From Chaenocephalus aceratus (lineage: Eukaryota > Chordata > Actinopteri > Perciformes > Channichthyidae), in NCBI GenBank assembly GCA_023974075.1, contig JAMFTG010000565.1, forward strand, positions 71,534 through 135,533: a stretch of 64,000 nt of DNA, read 5' to 3'. The notes under the pieces are model-generated. The model was given only the letters and a program-made list of their open reading frames with translations, ran no database searches and was not told where the DNA came from. A program made the position numbers and the translations under genes. Each line of letters starts with the position of its first letter. Position 1 is the stretch's first letter. Below, one piece after another: positions 50,086 to 64,000 of this stretch.

Positions 50086-50159
50086 TATACTAAAAGAGTA
50101 TTATATTTCACATCATTCATCCAGATCTACGGAGCCCTGGAGGGTTCATAGAGAGAAAA

Positions 50160-50227
50160 ATAAATAAAACGTGGCCTCGCGCACGAGTTACTAAAGCGTG
50201 CGCACGAGTTAATAAAGCGTGGCCTCG

Positions 50228-50290
<63 letters not shown>

Positions 50291-50790
50291 GGGGCATTTG
50301 TTTATGATAGTATCGTTCGTTCCGGTGCACTCCGGCAGGACTATAGCACATCGAGATTAAGATTAAACAAATTTCTTTCACTTGGGACTACATAACTATG
50401 GAGAACCAGATTTGTGTAAATCACTGTTCGTGGTAATTTGAAAACAAATGCCGGTGGTGTCGGAAACACACAAACACACCGCTGAGAGCGCTGAGAGCGC
50501 GTGCCCAACATTTGACCAATCACAAACATGGAGACGCGTGCTGACAGCGCAGCGTCATACTTCATGAATGAATAGTGTACATAGCACATCCTGCTTCGTA
50601 GTAGGCCACTGGTGCCACAGAGATTTCATCAAGTGAAGGAGGTCTTCCTTCTATAAACAGCTGTGGGCAGCAGATACCGCGAGGGACAGGAATCCCTCAA
50701 TTTAAATAACACGAGGCCACGCCTTATTAACTCGTGCGCACGCCTTATTAACTCGTGCGCACGCCTTATTAACTCGTGCGCACGAGAAAG
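50160..50790. repeat. Inverted repeats (GTGCGCACGAGTTAATAAAG) around a (TG)n tract
   Basis: CGTGGCCTCG and GTGCGCACGAGTTAATAAAG lie at 50169-50228, and their complement in three to four units at 50711-50787. (TG)n fills 50229-50288. Between lies GC-rich DNA with a CCAAT motif (50515-50519). Possibly a transposon, but no clear target duplication. Confidence 0.55.
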
Positions 50791-53585
50791 TAATGTGTGT
50801 AGTGAGTGTGTACAAAGTGAGTGTGTAGTCGGTGTACAAAGTGAGTGTGTAGTCAGTGTGTAGTGAGTGTGTAGTCAGTGTGTAGTCAGTGAGTGTGTAG
50901 TCAGTGTGTAGTGAGTGTGTAGTCAGTGAGTGTGTAGTCAGTGTGTAGTGAGTGTGTAGTCAGTGAGTGTGTAGTCGGTGTACAAAGTGAGTGTGTAGTC
51001 AGTGTGTAGTGAGTGTGTAGTCAGTGTGTAGTGAGTGTGTAGTCAGTGTGTAGTGAGTGTGTCGTGAGTGTGTAGTCAGTGAGTGTGTAGTCAGTGTGTA
51101 GTCAGTGTGTAGTGAGTGTGTAGTCAGTGTGTAGTCAGTCAGTGTGTAGTGAGTGTGTAGTCAGTGAGTGTGTAGTCAGTGTGTAGTCAGTGTGTAGTCA
51201 GTGTGTAGTCAGTGTGTATTCAGTGTGTAGTGAGTGTGTAGTCAGTGAGTGTGTAGTCAGTGTGTATTCAGTGTGTAGTCAGTGTGTAGTCAGTGTGTAG
51301 TCAGTGTGTAGTGAGTGTGTAGTCAGTGTGTAGTCAGCGAGTGTGTAGTCAGTGTGTAGTCAGTGTGTAGTCAGTGTGCAGTGAGTGTGTAGTCAGTGTG
51401 TGGTGAGTGTGTGGTGAGTGTGTAGTCAGTCAGTGTGTAGTCAGTCAGTGTGTAGTCAGTCAGTGTGTAGTGAGTGTGTAGTCAGTGAGTGTGTAGTCAG
51501 TGTGTAGTCAGTGTGTAGTCAGTGTGTATTCAGTGTGTAGTCAGTGTGTAGTCAGTGAGTGTGTAGTCAGTGAGTGTGTAGTCAGTGTGTAGTGAGTGTG
51601 TAGTCAGTTAGTGTGTAGTCAGTGTGTAGTCAGTGAGTGTGTAGTCAGTGTGTAGTCAGTGTGTAGTCAGTCAGTGTGTAGTGAGTGTGTAGTCAGTGTG
51701 TAGTGAGTGTGTCGTGAGTGTGTAGTCATCAGTGAGTGTGTAGTGAGTGTGTAGTCAGTGTGTAGTGAGTGTGGAGTCAGTGTGTAGTGAGTGTGTAGTG
51801 GAGTGTGTAGTCAGTGAGTGTGTAGTCAGTGTGTAGTCAGTGTGTAGTCAGTGTGTAGTCAGTTGTGTAGTGAGTGTGTAGTCAGTGTGTAGTCAGCGAG
51901 TGTGTAGTCAGTGTGTAGTCAGTGTGTAGTCAGTGTGTAGTCAGTGTGTAGTGAGTGTGTAGTGAGTGTGTAGTCAGTGTGTAGTCAGCGAGTGTGTAGT
52001 CAGCGTGTAGTCAGTGTGTAGTCAGTGTGTAGTCAGTGTGTAGTCAGTGTGTAGTCAGTGTATAGTCAGTGTCCAGTGAGTGTGTAGTGAGTGTGTAGTC
52101 AGTGTGTAGTGAGTGTGTAGTCAGTGAGTGTGTAGTCAGTGTGTAGTCAGTGTGTAGTCAGTGTGTAGTCAGTCAGTGTGTAGTCAGCGAGTGTGTAGTC
52201 AGTGTGTAGTCAGTGTGTAGTCAGTGTGTAGTGAGTGTGTAGTCAGTGTGTAGTCAGCCAGTGTGTAGTCAGTGTGTAGTCAGTGTGTAGTCAGCGAGTG
52301 TGTAGTCAGTGTGTAGTCAGCGAGTGTGTAGTCAGTGTGTAGTCAGTCAGTGTGTAGTCAGTGTGTAGTCAGCGAGTGTGTAGTCAGTGTGTAGTCAGTG
52401 TGTAGTCAGTCAGTGTGTAGTCAGCGAGTGTGTAGTCAGCGAGTATGTAGTCAGTGTGTAGTCAGTGTAGTCAGTGTGTAGTCAGTGTGTAGTCAGTGAG
52501 TGTGTAGTCAGTGAGTGTGTAGTCAGTGTGTGTAGTCAGTGAGTGTGTAGTCAGTGTGTAGTCAGTGTGTAGTGAGTGTGTAGTGAGTGTGTAGTCAGTG
52601 TGTAGTCAGTGTGTAGTCGGTGTGTAGTCAGTGTGTAGTCAGTGTGTGTGTAGTCAGTGTGTAGTCAGTGTGTAGTCAGTGAGTGTGTAGTCAGTGTGTA
52701 GTCAGTGTGTAGTCAGTGTGTAGTCAGTGAGTGTGTAGTCAGTGTGTATTCAGTGTGTAGTCAGTGAGTGTGTAGTCAGTGTGTAGTCAGTGAGTGTGTA
52801 GTCAGTGTGTAGTCAGTGTGTAGTGAGTGTGTAGTGTGTGTGTGTAGTCATCAGTGAGTGTGTAGTGAGTGTGTAGTCAGTGTGTAGTGAGTGTGTAGTC
52901 AGTGTGTAGTCAGTGTGTAGTCAGTGTGTAGTCAGTGTGTAGTCAGTCAGTGTGTAGTCAGCGAGTGTGTAGTCAGTGTGTAGTCAGTGTGTAGTGAGTG
53001 TGTAGTCAGTGTGTAGTCAGCGAGTGTGTAGTCAGTGTGTAGTCAGTGTGTAGTCAGTGTGTAGTCAGTGTGTAGTCAGCGAGTGTGTAGTCAGTGTGTA
53101 GTCAGTGTGTAGTCAGTGTGTAGTCAGTGTATAGTCAGTGTATAGTCAGTGTCCAGTGAGTGTGTAGTGAGTGTGTAGTCAGTGTGTAGTGAGTGTGTAG
53201 TCAGTGAGTGTGTAGTCAGTGAGTGTGTAGTCAGTGTGTAGTCAGTCAGTGTGTAGTCAGCGAGTGTGTAGTCAGTGTGTAGTCAGTGTGTAGTCAGTGT
53301 GTAGTGAGTGTGTAGTGAGTGTGTAGTGAGTGTGTAGTGAGTGTGTAGTCAGTGAGTGTGTAGTGAGTGAGTGTGTAGTCAGTGTGTAGTGAGTGAGTGT
53401 GTAGTCAGTGTGTAGTCAGTGAGTGTGTAGTGAGTGTGTAGTCAGTGAGTGTGTAGTCAGTGAGTGTGTAGTGAGTGAGTGTGTAGTCAGTGTGTAGTGA
53501 GTGAGTGTGTAGTCAGTGTGTAGTCAGTGAGTGTGTAGTCAGTGAGTGTGTAGTCAGTGTGTAGTCAGTGTGTGTGTAGTCGGTG
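50790..53585. repeat. 2.8-kb minisatellite of 11- and 15-bp units upstream of EPHX2
   Basis: Units AGTGTGTAGTC (11 bp) mixed with a form having an extra GTGA/CAGT (15 bp). GTCGGTGTACAAAG appears near the left end (50829, 50976) and again at the right end (53579). Three stray units occur in EPHX2 intron 1 (about 53968-54006). Confidence 0.97.
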
Positions 53586-53690
53586 TACAAAGGGCAGCGT
53601 CCCCCCTCAGCACGAACAGAAGCTCCCTGCAGCAGCAGAGGAAACACGTTCCTGTGACGGAAACACACGGACATTAAGAAAAGGTTCGAG

Positions 53691-61795
<8,105 letters not shown>

Positions 61796-61994
61796 CATCA
61801 CAACTCAAAGATTCTCACTAAATCATTTTGTCTGAACGGAAGAAATCAATCATAATTTAACATCTGCTTACATTTCACAGCTTTTTGGACTAAAATAACA
61901 CATTTATGGGGGTTTGATGAGTGGAATGTGCACCTTTATGTAATACTACAATGATAACTGACAATTCAGGTGCGAATGAATATCATTTATTGTT

Positions 61995-62000
61995 AATAAA
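61995..62000 (+). promoter_or_regulatory. EPHX2: EPHX2 polyadenylation signal
   Basis: AATAAA 200 bases after the stop, with a reverse-strand AATAAA (61986-61991) next to it. Confidence 0.65.
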
Positions 62001-62259
62001 ATGTGTTTAATTGGGCTGGAAGAAATGCACTTGTTATACAATGAAAACAGCAGAAATGAAAAAATACATATACAATAAAATTCTAAAAAAACAGAGAGAT
62101 GGATATGTTTTTTTAATAATGATTTTAGAAATATTTAGGACATTTAAAAATACGACTTGCATAATAACTTCATTTATTATGAAAATAATCCTCCTCCTCC
62201 TATGGGTGAGCACAGTGTCGCCCCCTGGTGTTGGAGGTGGGAAGTGAACAGAAAACGCT

Positions 62260-62325
62260 TCACAGTTTCTTCTGCTCGAACAGCTTCTTCCAGGACGGCA
62301 TGATGTGCTTATAAATCCTCTCTAT
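62260..62325 (-). CDS. Last coding exon of an unrecognised convergent gene
   Basis: On the minus strand, acceptor TTTTTTACAG is followed by 21 codons (IERIYKHIMPSWKKLFEQKK, then Leu) and TGA. Phase 0 start fits the donor of the exon at 63443-63607. A minus-strand AATAAA lies at 62178-62173. I do not recognise the family. Confidence 0.6.
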   Translation of the reverse strand: MERIYKHIMPSWKKLFEQKKL

Positions 62326-62439
62326 CTGTAAAAAACATACCATCGTTCTCATTTAACTGCATGTTAACAAACCTTTACACAGTCCTGCAGAAGTGAAGCT
62401 GGGAAACACGGAGAAAACTCATTTGGGAAACTCGTTTAA

Positions 62440-62510
62440 TAATAATAATAATATATTTAATTTATATAGCGCTTCTCATCTGCCAAGACAAATCTCGAAG
62501 TGCTTAGGTG
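62440..62510. mobile_element. LINE/SINE 3' tail
   Basis: (TAA)n then TTTATATAGCGCTTCTCAT and CGAAGTGCTT, the usual tail of a teleost retroposon. Short fragment. Confidence 0.5.
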
Positions 62511-62559
62511 GGAAGTAGTGTACAAATACTTCCTTACTGTACTTTTTCTGGTATCAGTA

Positions 62560-63195
62560 CTCCACAACTTTTTACTTTGACTTCTTACATGTTGAACACA
62601 AATACCTGTACTTTCTACTTCTTACATGTTGAACCCAAATACCTGTACTTTCTACTTCTTACATGTTGAACTCAAATACCTGTACTTTCACTTCTTACAT
62701 GTTGAACTCAAATACCTGTACTTTCTACTTCTTACATGTTGAACTCAAATACCTGTACTTTCTACTCTTACATGTTGAACCCAAATACCTGTACTTTCTA
62801 CTTCTTACATGTTGAACTCAAATACCTGTACTTTCTACTTCTCACATGTTGAACTCAAATACCTGTACTTTCTACTTCTCACATGTTGAACTCAAATACC
62901 TGTACTTTCTACTTCTCACATGTTGAACTCAAATACCTGTACTTTCTACTTCTTACATGTTGAACTCAAATACCTGTACTTTCTACTTCTCACATGTTGA
63001 ACTCAATACCTGTACTTTCTACTTCTCACATGTTGAACTCAAATACCTGTACTTTCTACTTCTTACATGTTGAACACAAATACCTGTACTTTCTACTTCT
63101 CTCATGTTGAACTCAAATACCTGTACTTTCTACTTCTTACATGTTGAACCCAAATACCTGTACTTTCTACTTTCTTACATGTTGAACTGTACTTT
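62560..63195. repeat. 37-bp minisatellite
   Basis: About 17 units of TTACATGTTGAACTCAAATA plus CCTGTACTTTCTACTTC in the intron of the convergent gene. Confidence 0.95.
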
Positions 63196-63442
63196 CTACT
63201 TCTTATGACATTATTGTTCTATTAATATAAAGGGAGGTCAGGTACTCTTTAAAACAGCTGCTAGTTATGGGTACTTTTTACTGAAGGACATTTCAAAGTT
63301 CTTTACTTTTACTCGACTAAAGAAGTTTAGTCAGTACTTTTAACACGAGTATCTTCTACTTGAGTAAAGGATGTGTGTACCATCTCTGCTCGTTTTCTGA
63401 GAAGTAAAGTCAAGAATGCGGATACTATTTCAAAAGCCTCAC

Positions 63443-63607
63443 CTGCTGGGACTTCTTGACTCCGTACCTGAGGAGCGTGGCCTGGTGCTCGCTGTTATGA
63501 AACAGGATGTCGAAGGTCACCTCGCGCCCCATCAGTTCGTCGATGGCCGGCTTCACCACGCTGTGGAAATCCCTGACGGAGAAACAGCCGTCCATCATGT
63601 TGTTGAC
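63443..63607 (-). CDS. Penultimate coding exon of the convergent gene
   Basis: 55 codons, phase 0 at both ends: acceptor TTCTGCTCAG, donor CAG/GTGAGG. Peptide begins VNNMMDGCFSVRDFHSVVK and has IDELMGREVTFDILFHNSEH. Mixed polar composition, no membrane segment or motif I can name. The gene continues to the right, outside the window. Confidence 0.65.
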
Positions 63608-64000
63608 CTGAGCAGAAGTACACATCCTTTACTCAAGTAGAAGTACAGATACTCGTGTTTAAAAATCCTAACTCCTAACACATCTACTTCCAGCATGGAT
63701 ACATGTTCATGGGATACATCCATTGTTTGTTTTATATGCTTCTTGAAATCCTAAAAACCACATTGTTTTTCTAGAACAGATTACAAATCGCTTGAGAGTG
63801 CGGAAAACTTAAACAATTTAATTTATTCACTAGAAAAAGTAATAATTTTGAGATTTTGAGAAAAAAGTCATAATTTTGAAATAAAGTCATAATTTTAAGA
63901 TTTTGAAATAAAGTCATAATTTTGAGAAAAAAACTCAACATTTTGCACATGACAATCCTATGATTACCTACAAGAAATGTTGTTTTACTGATTGTATTTA
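63608..64000 (-). other. Intron of the convergent gene
   Basis: AT-rich, with a TTGAGAAAAAAGTCATAATT-type low-complexity block at 63840-63935. Nothing else recognised. Confidence 0.5.

Noticed and set aside
49680..50120. ORF with 11-residue repeats (FTQVQGLSTST)
   Set aside because: Comes from the 33-bp GTACTTGAGTAAAAGTA-type repeat, a common noncoding teleost sequence.

Overview
The window is from a teleost fish nuclear genome. The grounds are spliced genes with GT-AG introns, long (GT)n/(CA)n tracts, many hAT-like, DIRS, Ty3/Gypsy and L2-like LINE remnants, and a fish-style expanded NLR locus. Species cannot be told from the sequence alone. All exon limits below come from reading frame, splice consensus and family knowledge; there is no transcript evidence.

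Region 1 (1 to about 49.5 kb, minus strand) is one NLR-type immune receptor gene, or the bulk of it. It reads right to left and leaves the window on the left. It has possible 5' untranslated exons (49482-49525, 47068-47138), a CARD exon (45520-45951), a large NACHT exon (43738-45358), and then thirteen module exons of 264-447 bp. Every module exon starts and ends in intron phase 2. The last twelve form a tandem array with three classes of 5' half and one nearly uniform LRR-like 3' half. Most array introns carry a plus-strand L2-like LINE 3' end whose 3' untranslated region has grown into a 15-bp minisatellite of up to about 85 units. Three introns also carry the same nested minus-strand LINE plus CGATATATATCG-type element. 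One intron between modules holds a DIRS remnant. Another holds an 8.0-kb Ty3/Gypsy element with integrase placed before reverse transcriptase (Gmr1-like order), itself interrupted by a hAT-like element and a solo LTR.

Region 2 (about 46.3-53.6 kb) is an intergenic stretch: a hAT-like MITE, a LINE 3' end, duplicated CRE-containing DNA, a 33-bp repeat, a (TG)n tract inside inverted repeats, and a 2.8-kb 11/15-bp repeat that ends about 100 bp before the EPHX2 start codon.

Region 3 (53691-61795, plus strand) is a complete EPHX2 (soluble epoxide hydrolase 2) gene in 18 coding exons, about 550 codons in the family frame. The C-terminal epoxide hydrolase domain keeps its catalytic residues. The N-terminal HAD phosphatase domain has lost key residues in all four motifs. 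Exons 8, 10 and 13 carry single-base length differences in short homopolymers, which look more like residual assembly error than true decay. Dinucleotide repeats abut splice sites in five introns, and an inverted repeat pair flanks exons 4-7.

Region 4 (62260 to the end, minus strand) is the 3' end of a convergent gene that I do not recognise; two coding exons are visible, with a 37-bp minisatellite in the intron between them.

The two main genes are divergent (NLR minus, EPHX2 plus) and show no sign of joint function. The most notable biology is the modular, symmetric-phase NLR exon array and the degenerated phosphatase half of EPHX2.
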